41,222 nt of DNA from an uncultured Chlorobiaceae bacterium (GTDB taxonomy: Bacteria; Bacteroidota; Chlorobiia; Chlorobiales; Chlorobiaceae). The notes below the pieces were generated by a model. That model searched no databases, was not told the DNA's origin, and worked only from the letters and a program-made list of their open reading frames with translations. Of the stretch, positions 28,765-39,973 are shown piece after piece (the first letter of the stretch is position 1; each line of letters starts with the position of its first letter). The stretch lies in contig CAIPMW010000044.1 of the NCBI GenBank assembly GCA_903866255.1, positions 1-41,222 of the forward strand, written 5' to 3'. Position numbers and translations under genes: made by a program.

Positions 28765-29763
28765 TCAGGTATGGCCGTTTGATAGCCATGAACCAATCCT
28801 TCTTGCAGCGGTAAAGCTGCTCCAGGCAAGGGCAGCAACAAGCTGACCATTTCCGGGATAGTGTAAAGAAAAATCATGGATAATGGTTTCATTTACCCGA
28901 TAAGGGGCAAGAGCTGTAAGGAGTGCAAGATGTCCCGCGCTCTTTTTTGATGCATCCAAGTGATCCACATTTCTCGCGATCCATGAAAAATCAAGCATGG
29001 TATCGCTGCCATTCCACTGTTCCACACGATGTTGCACCATTGTTCTAACCTCCTGGGGCAAAGTTGCTGCTCCCGCTGTTTCGACAGCTCTTGCAAAACG
29101 GGCATAAGCACCAGCAATCTCAAGAGATGGAGTTGCCCATGAAAGGTCATCAGGCAATGCTGCATCAGGAAGCAGGGTGAGTGATGTGCCTGATTGTTTC
29201 GGTCGATGGATTGCTCTGCCAAAGAACCAGGCCGCCATGCGCATCGCAACCATTTTTGGGATTCCCGCCTTGAAGGGGAGGGGAGATTTTCCCAGCAGAA
29301 TGGTGGCCATCCGGTTGATATAGTGGAAAAAGAGTGCTGTTCCTATAAATGCAGGTGCTTCTTCGGCTGAAAATGGTGGAGTGAGTAAAATGGGGGAATC
29401 AGGCGTACGTGTCGCTGAAGCCCATGCGGCAAAAGGTGAGATGTGTGCATTAAGAAGCGCAGCCTCGTAGTTACTGTCTGATGCTCCGAGCAACATCATG
29501 TTGTGGGCATCAACACAGTAAGGGCATTGGTTGATCGTAGAAACGGCAGTCGCCACAACCTCTTTGGCTTCACGGCTCCCATTTCCTGCAAGCAGCGTCT
29601 CCCGGCAAACCATCCATGCCCCTGCAAGTAGTTCGGGAACAGGCTGGTGAAGGGTAAAGGGTTCAACCTCCGCACCAAACTCCTGCCTGATCTGGCTCAA
29701 TATTGTCCTCAATAAGTCTCCTTTGCACAGTGGTAAAGCATATTTCAGGTATTTTATGCTCAT
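28765..29763 (-). CDS. Carboxymuconolactone decarboxylase (AhpD-like) family protein
   Basis: A 332-residue, mostly helical protein. The AhpD/CMD redox motif is clear at residues 80-87 (CPYCVDAH): two cysteines and a histidine as in alkylhydroperoxidase AhpD. Text before it (AKEVVATAVSTINQ) fits the preceding helix. The protein is about twice the length of AhpD, and the second half has no second CxxC, though it may be a degenerate second CMD domain (residues about 200-320). A thiol-dependent peroxidase role is plausible but unproven. It lies 12 bases after rimO on the same strand and is probably cotranscribed with tgt-rimO. Confidence 0.75.
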   Translation of the reverse strand: MSIKYLKYALPLCKGDLLRTILSQIRQEFGAEVEPFTLHQPVPELLAGAWMVCRETLLAGNGSREAKEVVATAVSTINQCPYCVDAHNMMLLGASDSNYEAALLNAHISPFAAWASATRTPDSPILLTPPFSAEEAPAFIGTALFFHYINRMATILLGKSPLPFKAGIPKMVAMRMAAWFFGRAIHRPKQSGTSLTLLPDAALPDDLSWATPSLEIAGAYARFARAVETAGAATLPQEVRTMVQHRVEQWNGSDTMLDFSWIARNVDHLDASKKSAGHLALLTALAPYRVNETIIHDFSLHYPGNGQLVAALAWSSFTAARRIGSWLSNGHT

Positions 29764-29775
29764 TTTGGTAGCAAA

Positions 29776-32282
<2,507 letters not shown>

Positions 32283-32380
32283 CTACCGTGGTGGCGCAGG
32301 GTGCGGGTGCAGGGAAAATTTTTTTCGCCCCGGCATGGTTGTAAATGAGGTATATTCCCAAAACTGTAACAGGGAGAAAA

Positions 32381-32629
32381 ATGGAAAAGCAGTATGAGGT
32401 TGGCAGCGATTTTTTTCGGGAAGAGATTATCGCCGCGATTTTTTATGGATTCCGTACCATCAAAAATCCCGTATCCGTAACGGTTCATCCTGAGTTGATG
32501 ATAAAAATAAGAGATAGCTTCAAGGATAAAGTGGTTGGGCCGAAAACTATCGATAATGCGGAGTTGTTTTTTGGGCTCCAGGTCATTGAGGATGCGACCA
32601 AAGAGAAGGATTATATCTCTGTGGATTAA
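32381..32629 (+). CDS. Small conserved-looking protein of unknown function
   Basis: An 82-residue soluble protein that I do not recognise. Start chosen at 32381, where AGGGAG lies just upstream; the frame stays open 12 codons further. It is a mix of charged and hydrophobic residues with helix-like segments (FFREEIIAAIFYGFRTI) and beta-like text (VSVTVHPELMIKI), and ends ATKEKDYISVD. There is no cysteine, signal peptide or membrane segment. Its TAA stop overlaps the Shine-Dalgarno of the NOL-like reductase gene, implying translational coupling and perhaps a shared role. It is divergent from tgt. Confidence 0.6.
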   Translation: MEKQYEVGSDFFREEIIAAIFYGFRTIKNPVSVTVHPELMIKIRDSFKDKVVGPKTIDNAELFFGLQVIEDATKEKDYISVD

Positions 32630-32642
32630 GGAGGGAACTCTC

Positions 32643-33488
32643 GTGGCCCCAATGAAGCTTGTGAAAAACATGAATGGAGAACACTCCCTCGGCGTAGTTA
32701 TCACCGGAGGCAGCAAAGGATTGGGGTATGCGCTTGCATTGGAGTTTCTTTCTGCAGGTGATCGTGTGGTTATCTGTGGCAGAAATCCCGAGGGGTTGGA
32801 TGCAGCGTTACTCTCTCTTCGGAGGGCGGTGCCGGAAGGGGAGGTTTCTGGAATTGTCTGCGATGTGGGCGAACCAATTGCCGGAAGATTACTGGCGGAT
32901 TTTGCTGTGGCCAGGCTGGGAAGAGTGGATCGCTGGATTAATAACGCGGGTACTGCCGGCATGTTGAAGCGACCGTTATGGGAGCTTGATGCTGGTGATA
33001 TTATTGAAACATGCACCACAAATCTTGCTGGCTCTGTCGCATTATGCGCCGAAGCGGTGAAGGTGATGGTGCGGCAGCCATCCTCAGGGAACCCCTGCTA
33101 CCATATTTTCAACATGGGTTTTTCGATGGTTGGAGCATCTTTTTCCCGTTCAGCCGTGCCGCACAAGGCATCGAAAAGGGGAGTGGCGGAGGTGACCCAT
33201 TTTCTCTCGCGGGAGTTGAACACTGCCGGAGTAAAGAGCATTGGCGTTCATGAGCTGAGCCCGGGCCTTGTGCTGACCGAGCTGCTGCTTCGGGATGCAG
33301 CAGCCGGGGCGCGACGCTTTTTAACAGTTATCGCAGAAAAGCCTGAAACCGTCGCGGCTGTTCTTGTGCCAAAAATGCGTGCAGTCACGGGGACGAACAG
33401 TCGCTTGAGGTATGAACCGCTTGCAACAATGTTTTTCAGGATACTCATGGCTCTACCCCGAATTATTCGTCAGTCACAACACGGCTGA
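32643..33488 (+). CDS. Chlorophyll b reductase (NOL/NYC1)-like short-chain dehydrogenase
   Basis: A 281-residue SDR. Start chosen at GTG 32643 because AAGGAGGG lies at 32628-32635; the frame runs open further upstream through the preceding gene. Cofactor motif TGGSKGLGYALALEFLSAGD (21-40), IVCDV, NNAG (100-103), HIFNMG, VHELSPGLVLTELLL and the AEKPETVAAVLVPKMRA segment follow plant NOL/NYC1 closely in my memory. Those enzymes reduce the C7-formyl of chlorophyll b. The catalytic YxxxK reads HKASK: His174 (CAC, 33162-33164) replaces tyrosine, with Lys178 kept. Green sulfur bacteria have no chlorophyll b; a bacteriochlorophyll substrate or a non-catalytic role is open. Confidence 0.75.
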   Translation: MAPMKLVKNMNGEHSLGVVITGGSKGLGYALALEFLSAGDRVVICGRNPEGLDAALLSLRRAVPEGEVSGIVCDVGEPIAGRLLADFAVARLGRVDRWINNAGTAGMLKRPLWELDAGDIIETCTTNLAGSVALCAEAVKVMVRQPSSGNPCYHIFNMGFSMVGASFSRSAVPHKASKRGVAEVTHFLSRELNTAGVKSIGVHELSPGLVLTELLLRDAAAGARRFLTVIAEKPETVAAVLVPKMRAVTGTNSRLRYEPLATMFFRILMALPRIIRQSQHG

Positions 33489-33643
33489 GTGTTATCGCGT
33501 AAAAACTATGCGGAGCCCCTTATAATACCTTGGAGAAAAGGGTTGGCTCTCTTGTATATTGAAGAACATGAATTTCATGACGGGGGGCCACTGAAAATTA
33601 TGGAAGCAGCCTCAAAATATTTTTTAACCTTATCAGCCAAACA

Positions 33644-34522
33644 ATGAAGAGAGTACTTGTGGCCGGTTCAACCGGTTATCTCGGTCGCTATGCCGTGCAG
33701 GAGTTCAAAAATCGCGGCTATTGGGTCCGCGCCCTGGTGCGTAACCCCGACAAGGTCAAGCAACCCGGCCCCTACTTTGCACCTTCTCTTGAAAACCTGG
33801 TTGATGAGGTTGTGGTTGGTGATGCAACCATCCCTGAAACCATAGCTGTGGCTTGTGATGGCATTGATGTTGTTTTTTCATCGCTCGGTATGATCAAGCC
33901 CGACTTTGTCCATACTATTTTTGAGGTGGATTATCAGGCAAACATGAATCTCCTTGAGGTGGCACTGAAGGCCAAGGTCAAGAAATTTGTTTACGTCTCG
34001 GTCTTCGACGCTCACCGGATGATGAATATCCCGAATGTCCAGGCGCATGAGAAATTTGTCAGAGAGCTGAAAGCGGCAAAGATTGAGTCGGCCATTATTC
34101 GTCCGACAGGCTATTATTCGGAGATCGGGCAGTTTGTTGCCAGGGCACGCAAGGGATTTATGCTGATGGTTGGGGATGGTTACCAGCGCTCAAATCCCGT
34201 TCATGGCGCTGATCTTGCGGCGGTGTGCGTTGATGCCGTTGATGGAGCGGCAAAAGAGGTTGAGGTTGGTGGCCCTGAGGTCTTCACCTACCTCGAAATG
34301 GTTGATCTGGCGATTGAACTTGCCCAGACGAAGCCGGTTGTTTTCTCATTGCCACTCTGGGCGGCTGACACTCTTGTTGCGGCAGTTGGCCTCTTCAATC
34401 GCGATGTGCACGATGTTGCGCTCTTTGCTACCACGCTCAGCCGGGTAGATTTTGTCGCCCCGCTTTATGGCACCCACCGCCTGCGCGATTTCTTCACGCA
34501 GTGTAAGGCACTTGCGACGTAG
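33644..34522 (+). CDS. NAD(P)-binding atypical SDR / NmrA-like oxidoreductase
   Basis: A 292-residue protein with an N-terminal Rossmann motif VLVAGSTGYLGRYAVQEF (GxxGxxG) and an NADP-type basic residue after the second strand (VRALVRNPDKV). Later text VKKFVYVSVFDAHRMM and IESAIIRPTGYYSEIG fits atypical SDRs; the classical YxxxK is absent. The family includes isoflavone-reductase-like and NAD(P)H:quinone-type enzymes as well as complex I assembly factors. It is shorter than, and lacks, features I associate with the 8-vinyl reductase BciA, so I do not use that name. It stands 155 bases after the NOL-like gene and 53 before the patatin gene. Confidence 0.75.
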   Translation: MKRVLVAGSTGYLGRYAVQEFKNRGYWVRALVRNPDKVKQPGPYFAPSLENLVDEVVVGDATIPETIAVACDGIDVVFSSLGMIKPDFVHTIFEVDYQANMNLLEVALKAKVKKFVYVSVFDAHRMMNIPNVQAHEKFVRELKAAKIESAIIRPTGYYSEIGQFVARARKGFMLMVGDGYQRSNPVHGADLAAVCVDAVDGAAKEVEVGGPEVFTYLEMVDLAIELAQTKPVVFSLPLWAADTLVAAVGLFNRDVHDVALFATTLSRVDFVAPLYGTHRLRDFFTQCKALAT

Positions 34523-34575
34523 CTCTTTTCCAGACGGTATCCTTTTGACGGTAGCAATCCAGAACCAATGCAAGT

Positions 34576-35421
34576 ATGAAGCGTAACAGGCCCTCTCGCC
34601 AGGCCTCCCCCATGGCGGGCGGGACTGAGAAAAAGCCATGGTGCCTGGGGCTTGTGCTTGGAGGCGGCTCCGTACGGGGCGCGGCGCACATCGGTGTGAT
34701 CTCTGTCCTCGAACGAGAGGGAATCCGCCCCAACGTTGTCGCTGGCACGAGTGTCGGAGCCCTCGTCGGTGCGGGTGTGGCTGCAGGGGTTCCTTCATCC
34801 GAGATGTATGAGCTTTTCAAGGCTGCTCGGTGGAGGCATCTGGCGACGCCGTCGTGGGGCTCCCGACTGAGCTTGTTCGATACTCACCCGCTGGGTGCGC
34901 TCATCGAGCGCATTGTCGCCGTGCAGAGCTTCAAAGAGCTCGATCTTCCATTCGCGGCCGTCGCCACCGATCTCCTCAATGGCTCCTCATTTGTCTTTAC
35001 TGAAGGGCCGCTGCGCGAGGCACTGGTCGCTTCGTCGGCCATTCCAGGACTTTTCGAGCCGATCAGGTGGCAAGGGCATTTGCTGGTCGATGGTGCGCTC
35101 ACCGACAATCTCCCTGTCGACGCAGCGCGTGACCTTGGAGCAACGCTGGTCGTCGCGGTCGATGTCATGCCCCTGCCCAACGGCGCCTCCGAGCCCAAGG
35201 ATCTGCTTGACATGCTTCTGCTGAGTATGAACGTCGCAGTGCACTCGGCGGCTTGTCACCCACAGGAGGCCGACCTCGTTATTACGCCCGATATCGCACG
35301 GGCATCGTACTGGGACTTCTCAGAGGCTCAGGCCGTCTACGAGGCCGGAGTGCAGGCCGCTGAAGAGGCGTTGCCCGACCTTCGCCGCATGCTTGGCCCT
35401 GGAACGCCATTGAGGCATTGA
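34576..35421 (+). CDS. Patatin-like phospholipase family protein
   Basis: A 281-residue serine hydrolase of the bacterial RssA/YlbK-type patatin group. The oxyanion loop GGGSVRGAAHIG is at 29-40, the nucleophile elbow GTSVG at 57-61 (Ser59), and the dyad aspartate in VDGALTDNLPV (Asp172; DGA instead of DGG). No signal peptide is seen. The likely activity is hydrolysis of acyl esters from membrane lipids. By eye the gene is richer in GC than its neighbours, with many GTC, GCC and CTC codons, hinting at acquisition from another lineage. An internal ATG at 34612 is a possible alternative start. Confidence 0.88.
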   Translation: MKRNRPSRQASPMAGGTEKKPWCLGLVLGGGSVRGAAHIGVISVLEREGIRPNVVAGTSVGALVGAGVAAGVPSSEMYELFKAARWRHLATPSWGSRLSLFDTHPLGALIERIVAVQSFKELDLPFAAVATDLLNGSSFVFTEGPLREALVASSAIPGLFEPIRWQGHLLVDGALTDNLPVDAARDLGATLVVAVDVMPLPNGASEPKDLLDMLLLSMNVAVHSAACHPQEADLVITPDIARASYWDFSEAQAVYEAGVQAAEEALPDLRRMLGPGTPLRH

Positions 35422-35795
35422 AAATGCCGATCATGATCTTTGACTCGCACGGAATTTATCGAACGAGCGTATACGCCCGATGTTTAGTACTACTCCATTT
35501 TTCGTATCAGTCGGCTACTAAAAATTCGGTGGTGTGGAAACCCAATCAAGAGCGGCTTTCGCCATGGTTGCACGACGCGATGGAGGGATATTATGGTGGT
35601 GAAGGGATAATGCGTTGGCGTGGTGCGGTGTTCTTGTACTCAAGAACGCCATGATGGGTTGAGAACAATTTTTGAAGGCAATATTTTTAATCTTTCAGGG
35701 TTGAATTCCCCATCGCTTGCGTTGACGTATGTTAACTTGTTCTAAACCCAGATACCTCGCTGCTTGCGGCGGGGAGTTGTCATTCTACAGAATCA
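35422..35795. other. Intergenic region without recognisable gene
   Basis: 374 bases between two convergent units. A 78-codon frame (35418-35654) overlaps the end of the patatin gene and looks random. A hairpin CCTCGC (35755-35760) with GCGGGG (35769-35774) lies near the end and resembles a fragment of a dispersed repeat. No T-rich terminator is obvious. Confidence 0.5.
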
Positions 35796-36197
35796 CTAAA
35801 GATCAAAGGGGTTATCGATTATTTCCAAAGAGAGCTCTTTCTGATGATCGTGAAAACCGATCCGAATGTAATGAAGATTTTCAACCCGAAAAATATCCAC
35901 ACCTTTTTCAGCAGCACGAAGAATAATGTGGCCCTTGTGATGGCCTAACTCTTTGGCAAGATCACCCCACTTCCTGAAGATCAGATTGGTGTAAAATTTG
36001 CCCTCACGGAGGCCTAAAACCTCAGTATCAGCAAGATCGGTGATGAGATCCGGAGCTGAAAGCAGGGACATCTCCTTTCCAATCCAGATGGTTATAATCT
36101 CACAGTGAAACGGCAGAAAAACAGAGTTTTTGATCACAAATCCTTTTTCACCGTTCTTGATTGCAGTAATAATGTTTTTCATTGTTTCAAATTTCAT
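35796..36197 (-). CDS. Protein of unknown function downstream of the antiporter gene
   Basis: A 133-residue soluble protein that I do not recognise. It starts MKFETMKNIITAIKNGEKGFVIKN and has several hydrophobic strands (FLPFHCEIITIWIG) and a basic, His-rich middle (KELGHHKGHIILRAAEKG). There is no signal peptide, membrane helix or metal-binding pattern beyond scattered histidines. It begins 17 bases after the NhaD-like gene on the same strand, so it is probably the third gene of the clc-antiporter operon. Start could also be the in-frame ATG five codons later. Confidence 0.6.
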   Translation of the reverse strand: MKFETMKNIITAIKNGEKGFVIKNSVFLPFHCEIITIWIGKEMSLLSAPDLITDLADTEVLGLREGKFYTNLIFRKWGDLAKELGHHKGHIILRAAEKGVDIFRVENLHYIRIGFHDHQKELSLEIIDNPFDL

Positions 36198-36214
36198 TGA
36201 TTATCGGCGTACTC

Positions 36215-37690
36215 TCAATAGTTAAAAAACAGAAGCCATAAGAGAATAAAAAACGGGAGCAATATCGGCAGCGAGTACTTGTAGATATACTCCAGAAAAT
36301 CCGGAACCTCAACGTCTGCCTGCGCGGCAATGTTTTTTACCATGAAATTCGGAGCGTTACCGATATAGGTTAGCGCCCCAAAAAAGACTGCCGCGACCGA
36401 GATCGCCATAAGATAAATGTCTGAGGATACATCCACTTGAACAGGGGAGGCAACTCCGGAGGCGAAGTGCCTTATATCTTCAGGAGAAGCTATATTCAGC
36501 CCAAACTTCCCTAAAGCCCCCGCAAAAAAATTCAGATAGGTTGGAGCGTTATCAAGTACTCCCGAAAGAGCCCCGGTCAACCAGTAGAAGCGAGATACAG
36601 AAAATTCAGCAGCGTATGATGAAGCGTAGTTTCCGATGAGTTCAAGAGCCGGAATCATGGTGGCAAAAATGCCTATAAAAAGAAACGCAACCTCTTTAAT
36701 AGGCTCAAAGTTGAATTCATTGCCTTTAAACGCTTCATGATTTGAGAATTTATAGGCAGCAATAGCAACCATAAACATAATCAGTTCACGGATACCGAAC
36801 GGCAGATGAAATAGCTCCTGAAGACTCGGAAAACCCTTTATTAATCCCGGATCAAGAAAAACCGCAATAATGATCACCGCAAGAAACAAAAAATTTCTTT
36901 TTCCTGTAATGCTGGTTCCTCCTTTTGCGTCCGCGCTCTTCGTATCACCTATTCCCGCCCTTTTGTCAAGAATTATGAAAACGACAAGAAGGCCAGCAAC
37001 GGTAATGAGCCATGGCAAGAATAATTTTGGAAGCACCCAGAAAAAAGGTACCCCTTTCAAAAAGCCGAGAAACAGCGGAGGATCGCCAATAGGAGTAAGC
37101 GCACCGCCAATGTTACTGATAATGAAAATAAAAAAAACAATGTGGAACGCTTTAAGACGACCGGCATTGATACGCATATAGGGACGTATGAGCAGCATTG
37201 AGGCGCCGGTTGTTCCTACCAGATTTGAAATCGCTGCACCCACGAAAAGCACAAAAGCGTTAACCAACGGAGTCCCTCTTCGATCAATTTTGATAAGTAT
37301 CCCGCCGGATACCACAAACAGGGATGAGATCAATGCGATAAAAGAGAGATACTCTTCAAGCATACGTTCGAGAATATAAAGCCCATCTTCCATCAGAAAG
37401 CCGTAGTACCCCGCAACAAGCAGGCCAAGGCCGACAGAGACCTTTGGATAGTGACGCTCCCAGAAGCGATGGAAGAGGAGTGGGCCGGTAGCTATCATCA
37501 CAAGAAGTGTCACGAACGGGGTAACCAGCCAAAGCGGAGGGGGATTTTCTTCGATGATACGTGTGGCATCGACAGCTCTCGCCATAATTTCGGGCGCCTC
37601 CGCTGCCCACAAAGGCTGGCTGAAAGCGTTATGAAAGAGAGCAGTCAGAAAAACAGCAGATAGAAATATCGGTTGTTTTGTCAGTTTCAT
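36215..37690 (-). CDS. NhaD-like sodium:proton antiporter (ArsB/NhaD superfamily)
   Basis: A membrane protein of about 491 residues with some twelve hydrophobic segments. The start at 37690 leads into a signal-peptide-like sequence (KQPIFLSAVFLTALF); the frame also opens at 37741, where ATGA overlaps the upstream stop, so a start 17 codons earlier is possible. Ion-transporter superfamily motifs include ISNLVGTTGASMLLIRP, SNIGGALTPIGDPPLF and GVLDNAPTYLNFF, with conserved acidic and Asn/Pro residues in broken helices. It probably exchanges Na+ for H+ at the inner membrane; a carboxylate transporter role cannot be excluded. It is cotranscribed with a ClC protein, which could balance charge. Confidence 0.8.
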   Translation of the reverse strand: MKLTKQPIFLSAVFLTALFHNAFSQPLWAAEAPEIMARAVDATRIIEENPPPLWLVTPFVTLLVMIATGPLLFHRFWERHYPKVSVGLGLLVAGYYGFLMEDGLYILERMLEEYLSFIALISSLFVVSGGILIKIDRRGTPLVNAFVLFVGAAISNLVGTTGASMLLIRPYMRINAGRLKAFHIVFFIFIISNIGGALTPIGDPPLFLGFLKGVPFFWVLPKLFLPWLITVAGLLVVFIILDKRAGIGDTKSADAKGGTSITGKRNFLFLAVIIIAVFLDPGLIKGFPSLQELFHLPFGIRELIMFMVAIAAYKFSNHEAFKGNEFNFEPIKEVAFLFIGIFATMIPALELIGNYASSYAAEFSVSRFYWLTGALSGVLDNAPTYLNFFAGALGKFGLNIASPEDIRHFASGVASPVQVDVSSDIYLMAISVAAVFFGALTYIGNAPNFMVKNIAAQADVEVPDFLEYIYKYSLPILLPFFILLWLLFFNY

Positions 37691-37737
37691 ACGCAATGGG
37701 CATGTTAGAATTATGTCACTCATTTCAAAAAAAATGG

Positions 37738-39621
37738 TCATAATTTCTGGCCTTCCAACTGATCCGTTCCATACAGATTGAGCTGCTTGCGATAATAGGC
37801 AAAAGCCTCCTCCTGACGGACCACGCCAAGCAGTGTAGCGCTTCCGGTATCCAGCACCGGCAGCAAGTCATAATCCGAAATCTCAAACAGTTTAAGTGCT
37901 TCGTCCAGTTTTGAGGTACTATAAAGTACGGGGACATCGTTTTTCACAATGTCCTCGGCAATTAATCCAACAAGAACATCTTCTTTAAGAAGAATTCTCA
38001 TCTCATCAAGACTGATAATGCCAGAAAAAAGGCCTTGATCATCAGTAACCAGAAAACTTGACTCCGGGGTATTAAAAAACACATCAATCATTGTTGCGGC
38101 AGTTTCTGACACGCTGAATTTCACGTAGTCTTTTTTCATGACTTCGGAAATATTGATATGTTCTGCCACTGAAAGGGCTATGCCAAATCCCAGCCTTACC
38201 CCCTCTTTTTCAAGCACATAGCTCTCCATGCTGTGGCGATATGCAAGCCGTGCAATCAGTGAAGAGGTAACAGCAGCAAACATAATGGGCAGTACAATCT
38301 CATATTGACCGGTCACTTCAAAGAGAATAAGAATAACGGTCAAAGGTGCCCTCATGATGCCCGCCGTCAATGCACCCATGCCAACCAGAGCATAAGCGCC
38401 CGAGCTGGCGGTTATGGATGGAAAAACCGCATGGACAATGTTGCCGAACATCCCCCCAAGCATGGCACCCATTTTCATGGCAGGCGCAAACATTCCGCCT
38501 GATCCTCCCGAACCGATACTGAGACCTGCTACGACCGGTTTGAAGAGGTAAATGCCAATCATGTTTGTCCAGCTTTCATTACCATGTACAGCATGATTGA
38601 TGGCATCATAGGAAAATCCATACAGGCCGGGAAGCCAGATACAGATAACACCACTCATGAAGCCGCCGATAGCAGGCATAGCCCAAACAGGTATTTTCCA
38701 TCGTTTTTCAACTCTTTGGAACCACTCCTCGATGGCGTAATAGACCTTGATGAACATCACGGCTGAAAGACCGGCGAGAATGCCCAGCAGACAGTAAAAG
38801 AGCAGCTCTGTATTCGACACCAGAGTGTATTCAGGAACCTGAAATGTTGGAGAGTTTCCCAGAAAACTTCTTGAAAGTACTGTGCCGATGACCGCAGCAA
38901 TGACTATGGGGCTGAATGTTTTAACGCTGAAGTCCCCGAGCAGCACTTCAACAGCAAACATGACGCCGCCGATAGGTGCATTAAACACAGCAGCAAGACC
39001 TGCCGCAGCCCCGCAACCGAGCAGTGTACGGGTCTTGTTTGGCGAAAATCGCAGCAACTGGGCTACCGTTGAACCAATAGCTGCACCGACCTGGACAATC
39101 GGTGCCTCACGTCCACCACCACCACCTGAACCAATACTCAGTACCGATGTTATACTTTTATGAATCCATAGCTTGCGCTCAATAATACCATCATTCTGCG
39201 CAACCGCTTTGATGACTGAGGCAAGACCATGTCCAGGCCTCATTTTCAGCACAAACGCATTGTAAAGACCAACCAGCAGACCACCAAGCGCGGGGATGAA
39301 GGGAAGAATAACCATCCAGTAAGTGTCGATGACACTATTTTTACCAAATATTCGAAGGTCAGTAAAAATCATGGTACTGATCATCATAATGGCATCATGA
39401 AATACCACTGCAACATAACCGGTCAAAAGCCCAACGCATACCGCAACAAGAAGAAACGGGATATCCTGATTAAGATTGAGCTGAACCAGCAGATAATCAA
39501 GGCTCAGGCGGAAAAACTGTTGAGAATTGCCTTTGAAATATCTGCTTTTTCGAAAAAAGCTGTAGAAAAATGCCAGTACCTTTCTGCCCAACCTTCCTTT
39601 TGTGCGGTGTGAGTGTTTCAT
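37738..39621 (-). CDS. ClC-family chloride channel/transporter with CBS domains
   Basis: A 627-residue inner-membrane protein. The start is the ATG at 39621; a TTG five codons upstream is also open. Selectivity-filter motifs GSGGGGGREAP (E172 equals the gating glutamate) and GSGGSGGMFAPAMKMGA are present. At the internal proton-glutamate position (E203 of E. coli ClC) the residue is Val226 in FAVEVLLGD, as in ClC channels rather than Cl-/H+ exchangers. Two C-terminal CBS domains (about 470-610) may sense nucleotides. It is the first gene of an operon with an antiporter and an unknown protein, suggesting pH or salt homeostasis. Confidence 0.92.
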   Translation of the reverse strand: MKHSHRTKGRLGRKVLAFFYSFFRKSRYFKGNSQQFFRLSLDYLLVQLNLNQDIPFLLVAVCVGLLTGYVAVVFHDAIMMISTMIFTDLRIFGKNSVIDTYWMVILPFIPALGGLLVGLYNAFVLKMRPGHGLASVIKAVAQNDGIIERKLWIHKSITSVLSIGSGGGGGREAPIVQVGAAIGSTVAQLLRFSPNKTRTLLGCGAAAGLAAVFNAPIGGVMFAVEVLLGDFSVKTFSPIVIAAVIGTVLSRSFLGNSPTFQVPEYTLVSNTELLFYCLLGILAGLSAVMFIKVYYAIEEWFQRVEKRWKIPVWAMPAIGGFMSGVICIWLPGLYGFSYDAINHAVHGNESWTNMIGIYLFKPVVAGLSIGSGGSGGMFAPAMKMGAMLGGMFGNIVHAVFPSITASSGAYALVGMGALTAGIMRAPLTVILILFEVTGQYEIVLPIMFAAVTSSLIARLAYRHSMESYVLEKEGVRLGFGIALSVAEHINISEVMKKDYVKFSVSETAATMIDVFFNTPESSFLVTDDQGLFSGIISLDEMRILLKEDVLVGLIAEDIVKNDVPVLYSTSKLDEALKLFEISDYDLLPVLDTGSATLLGVVRQEEAFAYYRKQLNLYGTDQLEGQKL

Positions 39622-39973
39622 AGGTTCAATGTGCAAAAAAAGATTTACAAAAATTTATCAGAAACCTGAGATGCACTCTTTCAAGAAGATTGAAAAGCAA
39701 GCAAAGTCGGGCAGATGCTCCCCATGCAGCAGTATGCTGTGCTCGGCGCTCAGTCGCCATGTCTTACGGGTATATTGGCATCAAGATGGTAATACCGGTG
39801 TTCAAGTGCAGAAAGTAAAGCATCGTTTTATCTAATCAAATCAGTCAAGGCAATATTATATTGTGCGTCATTACCTGATCGTAACCTGTTTCAACCATGT
39901 TTTCTGACAACGCAGCATCAACTTTTTACCCACAACTCTTTAACCTGAATTATGTGCGCTTTAGAAGATGCAG
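39622..39973. other. Gap upstream of clc without recognisable gene
   Basis: About 350 bases between the clc start and the group II intron remnant. A 77-codon frame (39602-39835) has no protein-like features. The clc promoter should lie here on the minus strand, but I cannot pick a convincing pair of boxes. Confidence 0.5.

Noticed and set aside
32535-32642. Upstream extension of the NOL-like reductase
   Set aside because: It overlaps the small unknown gene in another frame, while GTG 32643 has the strong Shine-Dalgarno.
33644-34522. Possible 8-vinyl reductase BciA
   Set aside because: The general Rossmann/SDR pattern fits many enzymes, and the protein is shorter than I recall for BciA; no specific motif supports the name.
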